From Deltaproteobacteria bacterium (GTDB lineage Bacteria > Myxococcota_A > Polyangia > JAAYKL01): DNA of 41,696 nt. The notes below the pieces were generated by a model that saw only the letters and a list, made by a program, of their open reading frames with translations, ran no database searches and had not been told where the DNA came from. Shown here in pieces: positions 18,365 to 27,120 of this stretch. The stretch is from the NCBI GenBank assembly GCA_016935665.1, contig JAFGQN010000196.1, positions 1 through 41,696 of the forward strand. Reading direction: 5' to 3'. Position 1 is the first letter of the stretch. Every line of letters starts with the position of its first letter. The position numbers were made by a program, and so were the translations under genes.

Positions 18365-19045
18365 ATGACAGTTGACATTTCGCAGGTGTTCGAAAGCTAT
18401 TACTCGGCCGTATTTGATACAGACAGAGATGGTGCACTGGACGTGGTGGAAACGGCAATGAGGGATGGTATGACGGCGGAAACAATCGTGTTTGATGTGG
18501 TATTGCCATCCATGGATAAAATGCTTCATGCCATCAGTCAGGACGACAGTGCCACACTGTCACAGCATTTTTTGGCGGCAAAGGTTGCCGGAGAGCTGGT
18601 TGAAGGCCCGTTGCCGCGTTTAAAAAAAACATCGACGCAATGTGGCACTGTGGTGGTGGGCACTGCCGCCGGCGATTTCCATGGTTTGGGAAAGCGCATT
18701 GTCACAGGTTGTCTCGTGGCCAACATGTTCACGGTGCACGATGCCGGCCTGAACGTTTCACCTGTTCAATTTGTGGATTTGGCTGAGGAAACCGGGGCTG
18801 CCATAATTGGCGTATCGTCCATGATGATGCACACCACCGTGGCAGAGAATGGCCCCAAAGGTGTTCGGCGAGAGCTCGCACGGCGGAGCCTTGAACCTCG
18901 CATAAAGCTGATTGTTGACGGCGCGCCGTACCGCTTCGATGCAGCACTTTACCGCAAAGTGGATGCGGACGGATTTGCATTGAGCGGTTTGGAGGCAGTG
19001 GGACTGGTCCGGGCGCTGACTGCCATGGGAGAATATCATGCATGA
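18365..19045 (+). CDS. Corrinoid (cobalamin)-binding protein, MtbC/MtaC-like
   Basis: A 226-residue protein of the two-domain corrinoid type. Residues 1-90 form the helical cap domain (B12-binding 2). Residues 93-226 form the Rossmann domain with the base-off motif D-x-H-x-x-G in GDFHGLGKRIV (Asp104, His106, Gly109); His106 would be the lower cobalt ligand. The second site is GVSSMMMHT (about 149-157). The usual GG near the C-terminus is here VDGAP. In methyltransferase systems such proteins carry a methyl group on cobalt. Here it is the first gene of three overlapping genes with a UroD-like protein and a histidine kinase, so a sensory role is likely. The ribosome site is GGGGAG, 2 bases before the ATG. 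No cobalamin riboswitch was seen upstream. Confidence 0.9.
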   Translation: MTVDISQVFESYYSAVFDTDRDGALDVVETAMRDGMTAETIVFDVVLPSMDKMLHAISQDDSATLSQHFLAAKVAGELVEGPLPRLKKTSTQCGTVVVGTAAGDFHGLGKRIVTGCLVANMFTVHDAGLNVSPVQFVDLAEETGAAIIGVSSMMMHTTVAENGPKGVRRELARRSLEPRIKLIVDGAPYRFDAALYRKVDADGFALSGLEAVGLVRALTAMGEYHA

Positions 19046-19580
19046 CGCAATGTCCGTCTTCAAATCCATGGCCAACGATGAATTGCCATCAAGGGTGCCT
19101 GCAATCATTAATCTCATCGATCAGGGCGCCACGGAACTTGGACTCTCCAGTGAGGAGTATTACAGTCGCGCCGAAAACGTGGTGGAGGGACAACTGCGAC
19201 TGCACCGTAAATACGGTCATGATGTGGTTTGGGGTGCACATTATATCGCGAGAATTGCAGAAATGCTGGGCGCGCGGAAAACATTGTTTCCGACCGTGGG
19301 ACCGCCAAATGTGGGAGACCTGGTCATCAAACAATGGGATGATATTGAGCGCCTCGAAATTCCAGCCGACGATATGGGCTTGATTGATGATTCCGCAAAA
19401 AAAATAAGACACGCCGTACGCACCATTTTACTTAAGGGCGCAAAAGGGGTTGGATTTGCGTTCGGAACACTGATGATGCCCTGTCAGATTCCGGAAAAGA
19501 ACATTCATGAAATGATACAGGCCGTCCGCGAATTTGGGACATATGACATCCAGTTGCCGCAGATACGGGCCTCATTATGA
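19038..19580 (+). CDS. Internally shortened UroD/MtaA-family protein
   Basis: A 180-residue protein. Residues 18-118 resemble the N-terminal part of uroporphyrinogen decarboxylase-like corrinoid methyltransferases (RVPAIIN, then EEYYSRAENVVEGQL, KYGHDVVWGAH, and DDIERLEIPADD). The last 55 residues resemble the family C-terminus (GAKGVGFAFGTLMMPCQIPE followed by NIHEMIQAVREFG), keeping the Cys of the zinc motif. The central part of the TIM barrel (about 150 residues, with the H-x-C zinc ligands) is missing; full proteins have about 340 residues. The frame is intact and the gene overlaps the previous one by 8 bp and the next by 4 bp, so it is a functional product and not a pseudogene. Catalysis is doubtful; a partner or receptor for the corrinoid protein is more likely. 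Confidence 0.78.
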   Translation: MHDAMSVFKSMANDELPSRVPAIINLIDQGATELGLSSEEYYSRAENVVEGQLRLHRKYGHDVVWGAHYIARIAEMLGARKTLFPTVGPPNVGDLVIKQWDDIERLEIPADDMGLIDDSAKKIRHAVRTILLKGAKGVGFAFGTLMMPCQIPEKNIHEMIQAVREFGTYDIQLPQIRASL

Positions 19581-21382
19581 GCGGCTGCGAAAATTGCGAA
19601 AAACTCGAGGAGCGGATTGCAAAGCAGCGCAGCCGAATAACCAGGTTGGCGCGAGAAAAATCTCACCTGCAACTGGTGGCCGATGTATTGTCCGATCTGG
19701 CAAAACTCAATGGCATTTTGCCCATTGCCAGGCATACACTTCAGTTGCTGATGAACTCTATTGGCGGCACTAATTTTTCCATCTACTTTAAGCAGGAGGA
19801 CCGTTGGCTGTATCTCGACGTCTTCGGACGCCAGGAATCACTGCCCGAACCAAACGACGATGATGTTCGCAGCTCACTGGTTTCCCGCTGTGCCATGCAC
19901 TTTGATTCAGATGCAGACACAACGATGCCATTTTCCATGGCTACCGGTCAAAGCCGGTTTGAAAAATGGGTGTTTCCACTGGAAGTTGATGGTGAAATAT
20001 ACGGAGCACTCTGCGCCGATGGACTGCTGGTCCACCCCAAAGATGCCATCATTGAGCAACTGGGAATTGTCACCACGTACATCAGCCTGGTGTTGAAAAA
20101 TGAATCTCTCAATGAATCCAGGATTAAACGCGCCTACGATGCGCTAAAAATGAAAAATCAGGAACTGGAAAATGAAATCGACAGCCGTATTCGCGTGGAG
20201 CAGGAGAAGCATCAACTGCAGCTCCAACTGCAACAGGCACAGAAAATGGAAGCCATCGGTACACTGGCAGGCGGCATTGCCCACGATTTCAACAATCTGC
20301 TTAGCGCCATCATCGGCTACACGGACCTGGCTTCAGACGAATGTACTGAGAGCGAACGACAACATCACCTGGGGCAGGTAATGCGCGCCGCCGACCGCGC
20401 CCGGGAACTGGTGACTCAAATTCTGGCCTTCAGTCGCAAACAGGACGTTCGCAATGCACCCATTCTGATAGGACCGGTGATAAAGGAAGTAATGAAACTG
20501 CTCAGGGCGAGCATCCCCTCCACTATTTCCATTCACGTTGATGTGGATAACGAGTGTCCAGCGGTGTACGGCAATGCTACCAATTTTCATCAGATCATCA
20601 TGAATCTCTGTACAAACGCGACTCACGCCATGGAAGAAACCGGCGGTCAACTCAATGTAAAACTGAGCACACGCACATCCGGGAATAACCAGTCGATGGT
20701 TCAACTGTCCATTACCGATACCGGACAGGGAATCCAAAGCGAAATTCTTCCCAGAATATTTGAGCCCTATTTTACAACAAAGGGCGTTGGCAAGGGAACG
20801 GGCATGGGGCTGGCGGTGGTGCACGGCATCGTTCATTCGATTGGCGGCAATATAGATGTACTGTCCCGCCAGGGAAAAGGCACCACAATCATGTGTGAAT
20901 TTCCTGCTGTGTTCGACACATTCAGGGACAGTGAGGTGCCGGAAGGTCCATCCGCCTCGTATTCCGGTGTGGCAATGGTGGTGGACGACGAAGCATCCAT
21001 CGCTGCCATGGCCGCCCATATGCTGCGCAGAATGGGATTTCAGACCGACATTTTTCTGCAAAGTCATCGGGCACTGGAGGCCTTCTACACGTCGCCCGAC
21101 AGGTATTCACTGGTGTTGACCGATCAGACCATGCCGGAAATGACAGGTCTGCAGCTGTCCAAACACATCCTGGATTGTCGATACCTGCCCATCATCATAT
21201 CTTCAGGCTACAGTTCCAGCCTGGACGAAGAAAAACTGGCCAAACTCCAGGTGTCAGGATACATTGCCAAACCTTACAAATTCATTGAGCTGGAAAAAAC
21301 CGTTTCATCTGCCATGACATCCACGTGGCAATCCGCTGACGTCAGAGCCACAGATGAATCGGGGGAGAGCATTTCAAAATAA
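19577..21382 (+). CDS. Hybrid sensor histidine kinase (GAF-like, HisKA, HATPase, receiver)
   Basis: A 601-residue soluble kinase. The N-terminus has Cys4 and Cys7 (CENC) and a coiled coil (8-40). A GAF-like domain covers about 45-175. A second coiled coil (180-225) leads to the HisKA box IAHDFNNLLSAIIGYTD with phospho-acceptor His236. The ATPase domain has the N box IIMNLCTNATHAM, DTGQGI and GTGMGLAVV. A C-terminal receiver (about 455-580) has VVDDE and the phospho-Asp in LVLTDQTMP, with Lys in IAKPYK. No transmembrane segment is seen, so the signal is cytoplasmic. The ATG overlaps the UroD-like gene end by 4 bp (ATGA). The signal is probably the state of the corrinoid protein. No response regulator with DNA-binding output lies next to it. 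Confidence 0.92.
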   Translation: MSGCENCEKLEERIAKQRSRITRLAREKSHLQLVADVLSDLAKLNGILPIARHTLQLLMNSIGGTNFSIYFKQEDRWLYLDVFGRQESLPEPNDDDVRSSLVSRCAMHFDSDADTTMPFSMATGQSRFEKWVFPLEVDGEIYGALCADGLLVHPKDAIIEQLGIVTTYISLVLKNESLNESRIKRAYDALKMKNQELENEIDSRIRVEQEKHQLQLQLQQAQKMEAIGTLAGGIAHDFNNLLSAIIGYTDLASDECTESERQHHLGQVMRAADRARELVTQILAFSRKQDVRNAPILIGPVIKEVMKLLRASIPSTISIHVDVDNECPAVYGNATNFHQIIMNLCTNATHAMEETGGQLNVKLSTRTSGNNQSMVQLSITDTGQGIQSEILPRIFEPYFTTKGVGKGTGMGLAVVHGIVHSIGGNIDVLSRQGKGTTIMCEFPAVFDTFRDSEVPEGPSASYSGVAMVVDDEASIAAMAAHMLRRMGFQTDIFLQSHRALEAFYTSPDRYSLVLTDQTMPEMTGLQLSKHILDCRYLPIIISSGYSSSLDEEKLAKLQVSGYIAKPYKFIELEKTVSSAMTSTWQSADVRATDESGESISK

Positions 21383-21430
21383 CCGCACGGATTCGCACGG
21401 CAGGTGACAGGCAGAAGGGCAACGGGACAG

Positions 21431-22219
21431 TTAAATTTGCACCCAGTCTTCGCTGAGCAGTTCCCCTTTGAGGCTCACCACTATTTTTTTAACGGGAACC
21501 TTTCTTGATGCGCGCGAAACCGCCTCTCTGGCCAACCCCAATAATCCGGTGCAACAGGGGACTTCCATGATCATGACCGTCAGCGTATTGATTTTTGCTT
21601 CTTCAATCATGGCCACCAGCTTTCGCACATAGGTTTCCTGGCCGTCATCCAATTTCGGACACGCCACCGCCAGTGCTTTTCCCTGCAGATACGACCGATG
21701 AAAATCCCAAAGCGAAAACGCCACACAGTCCGCGGCCAGCAATACGTCCGCCCCAATATAATATGGCGCTGTGGGGCTCACCAGATGCATCTGAATCGGC
21801 CACTGCCGAAGCGCGGATTTCGATGCAATGGGACCGGATTTACCGACATGGGGTGCATCCGAAACGGATTCGCCGGCATCAAACGTCAGAGTCCTTGCCC
21901 CGGGACATCCACCCATGTGGCCATGATTGTGGCCGTGTGACACCGGAGTCTGATGGGCCACAGGCGATTTCACAGCGCCCTGCCTCATGTGCACCGCCAC
22001 CGCCGTCTCATCAAAATCGTCTGCGTCACGCTCCTCAATGGTAATGGCATCCTCCGGGCAATCACCCAGACAGGCGCCGAGACCATCGCACAGATTATCG
22101 GCAATCAACCTCGCTTTGCCATTGATGATTTGTATCGCGCCCTCAGCGCACGAAGGCACACACAACCCACACCCGGTGCATTTCTCCTCGTCAATTCGAA
22201 CGATCTTTCGCTTTGCCAT
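21431..22219 (-). CDS. 4Fe-4S ferredoxin partner of the hybrid cluster protein
   Basis: A 262-residue iron-sulfur protein. The first 4Fe-4S site is Cys14, 17, 20 and 24 (CTGCGLCVPSC). The second is a variant, CDGLGACLGDCP (Cys44, 50 and 54), as is usual in this family. A His-rich loop (SHGHNHGHMGGCPG) follows, then a C-terminal domain of about 130 residues with conserved Cys (DCVAF, ACPKLDD and VPCCTG). Members of this family sit next to hcp in many anaerobes and probably pass electrons to it. Here the gene lies 3 bp after the hcp stop, so it is the second gene of that operon. Full reaction partners are not shown by the sequence. Confidence 0.88.
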   Translation of the reverse strand: MAKRKIVRIDEEKCTGCGLCVPSCAEGAIQIINGKARLIADNLCDGLGACLGDCPEDAITIEERDADDFDETAVAVHMRQGAVKSPVAHQTPVSHGHNHGHMGGCPGARTLTFDAGESVSDAPHVGKSGPIASKSALRQWPIQMHLVSPTAPYYIGADVLLAADCVAFSLWDFHRSYLQGKALAVACPKLDDGQETYVRKLVAMIEEAKINTLTVMIMEVPCCTGLLGLAREAVSRASRKVPVKKIVVSLKGELLSEDWVQI

Positions 22220-22222
22220 AAA

Positions 22223-23863
22223 TTAACCTACCATTGCTGCAACATCTTCCGCCACCGCTCCAGTGGGCTTGATGTCAAAATTTTCCACAAGGACTTTGAC
22301 CACATTGGGCGACAAAAAAGCGGGCAGCGTCGGTCCAAGGCGAATGCCCTTCACTCCCAGGAACAGAAGCGCCAGAAGCACGGTCACCGCTTTTTGCTCA
22401 TACCAGGCGATGTCAAATTCAATGGGCAAATCATTAATATCATCGAGACCAAACACTTCTTTCAATTTCAGCGCCACCACCGCCAGCGAATAACTGTCGT
22501 TGCACTGACCCGCGTCCAGAATGCGGGGAATGCCACCAATATCGCCCAGAGGCAATTTGTTGTAGCGGAACTTGGCACAACCGGCAGTTAAAATAATGGT
22601 ATTGTCGGGCAACGCTTTGGCCACATCCGTAAAATATTCCCGTTCACTCTGCCGCCCATCGCATCCGGCCATGACCACGAATTTTTTTACGGCGCCGCTT
22701 TTCACCGCGTCCACCACTTTGTCCGCCAGAGCCAGCACCTGAGCATGGGCAAAACCACCAGTCAACGTGCCTGTTTCCAGTTCTTTGGGCGGCGCGCTGC
22801 TTTTTGCCTTTTCGATAACGGCTGAAAAGTCCTTCTGGCCCGAATCATTTTTGCGGGAGAGGTGTGTCAATCCGGGAAATCCAGCCACGCCCGTTGTAAA
22901 CACCCGATCTTTGTAACTGTCGGATGGCGGCACGAGGCAATTTGTGGTCATTAAAATGGGGCCATTAAAAGCGTCAAAATCCTTCTTCTGGTCGTACCAG
23001 GCGCCACCGTAATTGCCCACAAAATTGTCGTACTTCTTAAATTTGGGATAGTAGTGCGCAGGCAACATTTCTCCATGTGTGTACACATCCACGCCGGTGC
23101 CGTTTGTCTGTTCCAATAAATCCTCAAGGTCTTTGAGGTCATGGCCCGAAATGAGAATGCCAGGATTACTGCGAACCCCTAAAGACACCTCTGTAATTTC
23201 GGGATTGCCGTATGCACCCGTATTCGCTTCGTCCAGCAACGCCATAACAGTTACTGCTGTTTCACCGGCCTTCAGCACGAGGCCAATCATTTCATCCATG
23301 CTCAATACCTTTGTGGTGGACGCCATGGCTTCAATTATAAAATCATAAACGGCCGAACTGGTTTTCCCAAGAGCCGCCGCGTGACTGGCGTAAGCTGCCA
23401 ACCCTTTTACGCCATAAATCAGCAATTCGCGCAATGATCGGACATCTTCATTTTCCTGGCTCAACACCCCAACGGCGGCGCCTCTGGTCTCGTACTCCGC
23501 GGAATCACCACTCCAAAGAGCCTCATCTTGTGTCAAATCCGACACTTCCACACCTGCTTTCTGCAGCTCGTCTTTGAGACGGTCTCTGGCCACCAGCACT
23601 TTCGCCACCCAGCTGCTGATAGCCGCCGAATCAAAATTCACATTGGTTACCGTCACAAACAACGCATCCTGTACCAGTGCGTCCACGTGTTTTGTGATCA
23701 CCCCGTTTTGTTTAGCGCGCTCCGCCACAAGACTCAGGCCCTTAACTGCATGCACCAGCATGTCCTGCAGATTTGCTGTATCTTCAGTTTTGCCACACAC
23801 GCCTTTTTTGGTGCAGCCAACATTCTTCAGAGCTTCCTGACATTGAAAACAAAACATACTCAT
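22223..23863 (-). CDS. hcp: Hybrid cluster protein (hydroxylamine reductase / NO-detoxification)
   Basis: Hcp of 546 residues. The N-terminal cubane cluster motif is CX2CX8CX5C (Cys5, 8, 17 and 23), which makes it class I, as in strict anaerobes. Hybrid-cluster ligands are visible in SGHDL (His), [14 protein letters not shown] and [10 protein letters not shown], with Glu further on. The enzyme reduces hydroxylamine in vitro and acts as an NO reductase or S-nitrosylase in relatives; it is oxygen sensitive and cytoplasmic. The ATG at 23863 follows AAGGGA 6 bases upstream. Its promoter holds a palindrome overlapping the -10 region, and an Rrf2-type regulator gene lies just upstream in the same direction. 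The ferredoxin gene is 3 bp downstream. Confidence 0.96.
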   Translation of the reverse strand: MSMFCFQCQEALKNVGCTKKGVCGKTEDTANLQDMLVHAVKGLSLVAERAKQNGVITKHVDALVQDALFVTVTNVNFDSAAISSWVAKVLVARDRLKDELQKAGVEVSDLTQDEALWSGDSAEYETRGAAVGVLSQENEDVRSLRELLIYGVKGLAAYASHAAALGKTSSAVYDFIIEAMASTTKVLSMDEMIGLVLKAGETAVTVMALLDEANTGAYGNPEITEVSLGVRSNPGILISGHDLKDLEDLLEQTNGTGVDVYTHGEMLPAHYYPKFKKYDNFVGNYGGAWYDQKKDFDAFNGPILMTTNCLVPPSDSYKDRVFTTGVAGFPGLTHLSRKNDSGQKDFSAVIEKAKSSAPPKELETGTLTGGFAHAQVLALADKVVDAVKSGAVKKFVVMAGCDGRQSEREYFTDVAKALPDNTIILTAGCAKFRYNKLPLGDIGGIPRILDAGQCNDSYSLAVVALKLKEVFGLDDINDLPIEFDIAWYEQKAVTVLLALLFLGVKGIRLGPTLPAFLSPNVVKVLVENFDIKPTGAVAEDVAAMVG

Positions 23864-23907
23864 AGTGATTCCCTTTTTATCCTTTCGGGGTCATAGTTGC
23901 TGACCCA

Positions 23908-23956
23908 GTAAATAGGCATAGCAATACCTATTTACCAGCAAACACTCTTCTGTCAA
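23908..23956 (-). promoter_or_regulatory. hcp promoter with palindromic operator
   Basis: On the minus strand a consensus -35 TTGACA (23956-23951) is followed after about 16-17 bases by a -10-like TAAATA/AAATAG. The -10 lies inside a perfect inverted repeat: arms GTAAATAGG (23908-23916) and CCTATTTAC (23927-23935), 10-bp spacer. The spacer is itself nearly symmetric. The palindrome centre is about 58 bp before the hcp ATG. A repressor bound here would block polymerase. The most likely binder is the Rrf2 protein encoded upstream. Confidence 0.72.
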
Positions 23957-24057
23957 TTTTTTTTAGCGGAAAACAGACGTCACATGGCGCACCTGCATAC
24001 AGCAGTAAAAAGAATGATTTAGAACAGCAGCACGAAAAAACGATTCGAAACCAGTAT

Positions 24058-24468
24058 TTAACGATTTATAACGTCGGCAAGGGTTACATTGGAGAAATGG
24101 CTGGCCACACGGTTTTGAACATCTTCCACGAGATTTCCAAACACACAATGCGCAACGCCGCAGTGTTTGGTCCCAAGAATACAGGCGTCTTCAATTGCTA
24201 TGGCGCCATCTATGGCCTCGTAAACATCTTTAAGGGTAATTTCGCCGGGCGCTTTGGCCAGTACAAATCCACCTCTGGGACCACGAATGGATTTCACCAG
24301 CCCTGCCCGGGTCAATCGTTGCAGTACCTTGCTCAAGTGATTTGCGGACACCTCGAATACATCGGCGGCTTCAGCGGTGGCCACTGGACGCTGTGCGTCG
24401 TACTGCTCGGCCATATACGCCAGTGCGTGAATTCCCAAATTGGCTGCATCAGATATTTTTAAAAACAA
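24058..24468 (-). CDS. Rrf2-family iron-sulfur transcription regulator
   Basis: A 136-residue Rrf2 protein. I choose a TTG start at 24468, since GGGAGGT lies 3-4 bases upstream and Rrf2 proteins start with a (M)xFLKISDAxNLGIHAL-type helix; the frame is open further up to 24513. The winged helix spans residues 1-80 (SANHLSKVLQRLTRAGLV, then GPRGGF). Three Cys (96, 103, 108; C-X6-C-X4-C) are in place to bind a 2Fe-2S or 4Fe-4S cluster as in IscR, NsrR and RsrR. It probably senses NO or redox state and represses hcp through the palindrome at 23908-23935. It is in the same direction as hcp, 194 bp upstream. Confidence 0.9.
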   Translation of the reverse strand: MFLKISDAANLGIHALAYMAEQYDAQRPVATAEAADVFEVSANHLSKVLQRLTRAGLVKSIRGPRGGFVLAKAPGEITLKDVYEAIDGAIAIEDACILGTKHCGVAHCVFGNLVEDVQNRVASHFSNVTLADVINR

Positions 24469-24532
24469 TAGCACCTCCCATAATTCGGCATAAGCGTACC
24501 ACAAAGTTTCCAATTATCACCGGAATATTATG

Positions 24533-24550
24533 AGGAAATATCAATTTCCT
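24533..24550. promoter_or_regulatory. Inverted repeat between rrf2 and trx
   Basis: AGGAAAT (24533-24539), spacer ATCA, ATTTCCT (24544-24550): perfect 7-bp arms. It lies in the divergent region, 65 bp before the rrf2 TTG and 130 bp before the thioredoxin ATG. It differs from the hcp palindrome. It could be an autoregulatory or separate operator. Confidence 0.35.
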
Positions 24551-24679
24551 GAATATTTCAAACTTATTTATTGTTTTTCTCACAATTTTTTGCCACCAAC
24601 ACCGAATTTTGTGGCTCCTGTTTGCAAGAAAGCAAAACCGGAAGCAACAGGCAACGTCCTGAACACAAGGAGCATAAAG

Positions 24680-25009
24680 ATGAGCAACGTAAAACACATT
24701 ACAGATTCCGATTTCGAATCTCAGGTTACCAACAGTGACGTCCCCGTACTGGTGGACTTTTGGGCGCCCTGGTGTGCCCCCTGCAGAATGGTGGCTCCAG
24801 TGCTCGAACAGATTGCCAGCGAATATGAAGGGCGCGCCAAAGTGGTCAAAGTCAACGTGGATGAAGAACAGATGGTGGCCGGCTCGCTGGGAGTGCGTTC
24901 AATCCCTACCATCGCCTTGTTTCAGGGAGGAAAAGTTCGAGATACACTCATCGGCGCACGCCCCAAAGAAGAGTTTAAAAGCCTTCTCGACCGCCATATC
25001 CTGAACTAA
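24680..25009 (+). CDS. trxA: Thioredoxin
   Basis: A 109-residue thioredoxin, standard length. The active site is WCAPC (Cys32 and Cys35); most family members have WCGPC, so Ala replaces Gly between the Cys, which may raise or lower the redox potential slightly. DFWAPW, the VNVDE strand and the cis-Pro loop SIPT are present. Ribosome site AAGGAG is 7 bases before the ATG at 24680; the frame is open upstream but not protein-like. It reduces protein disulphides in the cytosol. It is divergent from rrf2 and close to hcp, consistent with a redox or nitrosative stress group. Confidence 0.95.
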   Translation: MSNVKHITDSDFESQVTNSDVPVLVDFWAPWCAPCRMVAPVLEQIASEYEGRAKVVKVNVDEEQMVAGSLGVRSIPTIALFQGGKVRDTLIGARPKEEFKSLLDRHILN

Positions 25010-25521
25010 CCCGCCCAGGCGCACCGCAATAACCAAAGCCACATCGGATTCCCCCTTCGGGGAGCCTGCCTTTAGAGTGACAAATCAGAAAACCGCCTTG
25101 CACGGAAAACAAAACGGCTTGTCATCGTTACAATCGCCACGTACGCAATCCATGTGACATTCTCATGCCCCAACCGTGACGCAGAATCCCGGATTAAACG
25201 AACAGAAGAAGCCGCTGCACAGCGGAAAGATACACGCAAGCGACGTCGCTAACGGTGTCTTGTTGGAACTTTTTTCTTCCAATTCAAAAGGTCCGCTGGG
25301 TCTGGATCACTCTCACCGGCAAGTATGAGGGCGAATTTATTTATATGGACGGAGATAGATTCAAGCGCCACTCAAAGGGAAAAGTTGTTTATTACAATAC
25401 CAGGTAATAAGACAAAACCAATTTTTCTGCGCCTCAAAAAAATATTTAAATTGTGTGGATAAAAGAATACTCTTTCGGAACGTTTTTTTGCAGCGACAAA
25501 TAAAAGAACAGGAGAGAATGT
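25010..25521. other. Intergenic, possible gene remnant
   Basis: No clear gene. A hairpin TCCCC-CTTC-GGGGA lies at 25050-25063 without a T-tract. The stretch 25297-25410 reads on the plus strand as protein-like text (WITLTGKYEGEFIYMDGD and then KGKVVYYN before TAA), but has no start or ribosome site, so it may be a decayed gene end. Confidence 0.3.
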
Positions 25522-26139
25522 ATGTTCATCAAAAGAGGGTTGTTTCCCGTCACCGCAATTATCATTTTATATTCGTTTTCAGGCTGTAAGGACGGTTTTT
25601 CAAAGACAGATATTGGCACATCAGATAATTCGCTGGACACCACATCGGAAACATCTACCGTCCAGAGCGCGGCGGACTCCCAGGACGGAAGCGATTCCAC
25701 AGATGAAACAGGGACTTCCGGTATTGATGACACCGGAATCGATACAGATACGCATGCAGGCAGCGATACTGCGACCGATGACACTGGAACTGAAACGTCC
25801 ATATGTCACTTGCCGGATACAAAGTATTCAAGTGTTGATGACGTGCATATGGTCTGGCAAAACAGCTGCCCAGATATTTTTTATTTAAATGTGGTGGACA
25901 GCCAGTTTTACAATCTCGGCCATATTCCTGGCTCTGTTGAGATTCCCTGGGATTCTCTGCCCCAACGAATTGCGGAAGTGCCCTCCGACAGAGCCATTGT
26001 TATTTATTGCAGAAAAGGTGTTCGCAGTGAGGCCGCGTATGAAACGCTTAACGATGCGGGATATTCACCGCTGTACATAATGAAAGATGGCCTCGAACCA
26101 TGGATAGCTGCCGGTTACGAAACCGAAGCGATAAATTAA
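25522..26139 (+). CDS. Rhodanese-domain lipoprotein with Ser/Asp/Thr linker
   Basis: A 205-residue lipoprotein. The ribosome site AGGAGAG is 5 bases before the ATG. Lipobox FSGC gives Cys22. Residues 30-95 are a Thr/Ser/Asp-rich linker. The rest is a rhodanese (sulfurtransferase) domain: FYLNVVDSQFYNLGHIPGS resembles the usual D-R-x-x-E-x-x-x-GHIPGA region, with the Arg absent. The active loop is YCRKGVRS with Cys163. Rhodaneses hold persulfide sulfur on this Cys. An outer-membrane location outside the usual cytoplasm suggests sulfur or redox chemistry at the surface. It is convergent with the SUMF-type gene (21 bp apart). Confidence 0.9.
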   Translation: MFIKRGLFPVTAIIILYSFSGCKDGFSKTDIGTSDNSLDTTSETSTVQSAADSQDGSDSTDETGTSGIDDTGIDTDTHAGSDTATDDTGTETSICHLPDTKYSSVDDVHMVWQNSCPDIFYLNVVDSQFYNLGHIPGSVEIPWDSLPQRIAEVPSDRAIVIYCRKGVRSEAAYETLNDAGYSPLYIMKDGLEPWIAAGYETEAIN

Positions 26140-26160
26140 TCGTGTTTTATTTTTATTCAG

Positions 26161-27120
26161 CTATTTGCAGCATCTAAAACCGGCGTTCAGCTCATTCCAT
26201 GTGGCGGCATAAGTACATTGCAGTCGTGTGGCAGGATTGGCGCAGTTGTAGGCGCCGCCGCGTACTTCAAATCCAGCTGAGTTATCTGAAGCGACAATTT
26301 CCCAGAGATTTCCATTTACATCGAAAGCGCCGGATTCCGTGATGCAGCCGCTGAATTCTCCGGTGGGCGTTACTTGAAAACATTCATTGCCAACAGAACC
26401 ATCACCGCAGTAATAGCCGCAGCTGCTGATGCTGGTGTTGCAGTCTTCTTCGGAAATGCCGTTTTCTTCGCAGTAATCATCACAATAGGTTGCCACTGTA
26501 TTGCATATTTCAGGATCAAAATCATTTCCAAAAACGTATATGGTGTGCGCCGTTCCGCTGCAGGTCGATTCCCACTCGTTTGCCGTGCAAAGATGCTTTC
26601 CGGCTGCGATGCAGGCGTTTTGAAAAGTTATCAGCGCAGCCTGTGACATGGGATTGACATACCACGGCAGAACACCGGGAACCGACATGGCCATTGAGTC
26701 GTCACTGCCATGGGAATCGGCCGCTGCATCCGTTCGTGAGGCTTCATATTTGTCAATGCAGAATTTTACAGGCGCATCCGTATCGTTGGGCATGGCGCTC
26801 GCGACCATATCCGCTGGACATGCAAATGTTTCGGTATCAGTGGCTGAAGTGTCGTCAGTGCCCTCATTTTCAGAAGCGCTGTCAGCGGTTGTGTCACTGG
26901 CAGTATCTTCACTTTCGGAATCCGCTGTGGCAGTTTCTTCTTCTATGCATCCGCCGCCACTTGATGTTGCCGAATCGTTCGTTCCTGTATCGCTGGAATC
27001 GGATTGAGAGTCACTGTCTCTGGCAGAATCGATGTTTTCTTCTGTTGATGACTCATCGCAGCCAATGATTAAAAATGTGATTAGGCAAAGACTGATAGCA
27101 AATATACAATTTTTATTCAT
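26161..27120 (-). CDS. FGE/SUMF-domain lipoprotein with Ser/Asp/Thr linker
   Basis: A 319-residue lipoprotein; the start at 27120 is chosen as AGGA lies 7 bases upstream, followed by a signal with lipobox IIGC (Cys21). The linker covers about 25-105. The rest resembles the FGE-sulfatase (SUMF1/EgtB) fold: CIDKYEAS, GKHLCTANEWE (usually GKRLPTEAEWE), FDVNGNLWE, VRGGAYNC and GFRCC. Extra Cys residues suggest disulphides. Formylglycine-generating Cys pairs are not obvious, and surface FGE-like domains in Myxococcota often act without known catalysis. The frame stays open 66 codons upstream (to 27318) with a transmembrane-like helix, but there is no ribosome site there. Confidence 0.87.
   Translation of the reverse strand: MNKNCIFAISLCLITFLIIGCDESSTEENIDSARDSDSQSDSSDTGTNDSATSSGGGCIEEETATADSESEDTASDTTADSASENEGTDDTSATDTETFACPADMVASAMPNDTDAPVKFCIDKYEASRTDAAADSHGSDDSMAMSVPGVLPWYVNPMSQAALITFQNACIAAGKHLCTANEWESTCSGTAHTIYVFGNDFDPEICNTVATYCDDYCEENGISEEDCNTSISSCGYYCGDGSVGNECFQVTPTGEFSGCITESGAFDVNGNLWEIVASDNSAGFEVRGGAYNCANPATRLQCTYAATWNELNAGFRCCK

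Noticed and set aside
25297-25410. Small gene with protein-like text (KYEGEFIYMDGD)
   Set aside because: No start codon with ribosome site; kept only as a possible remnant.
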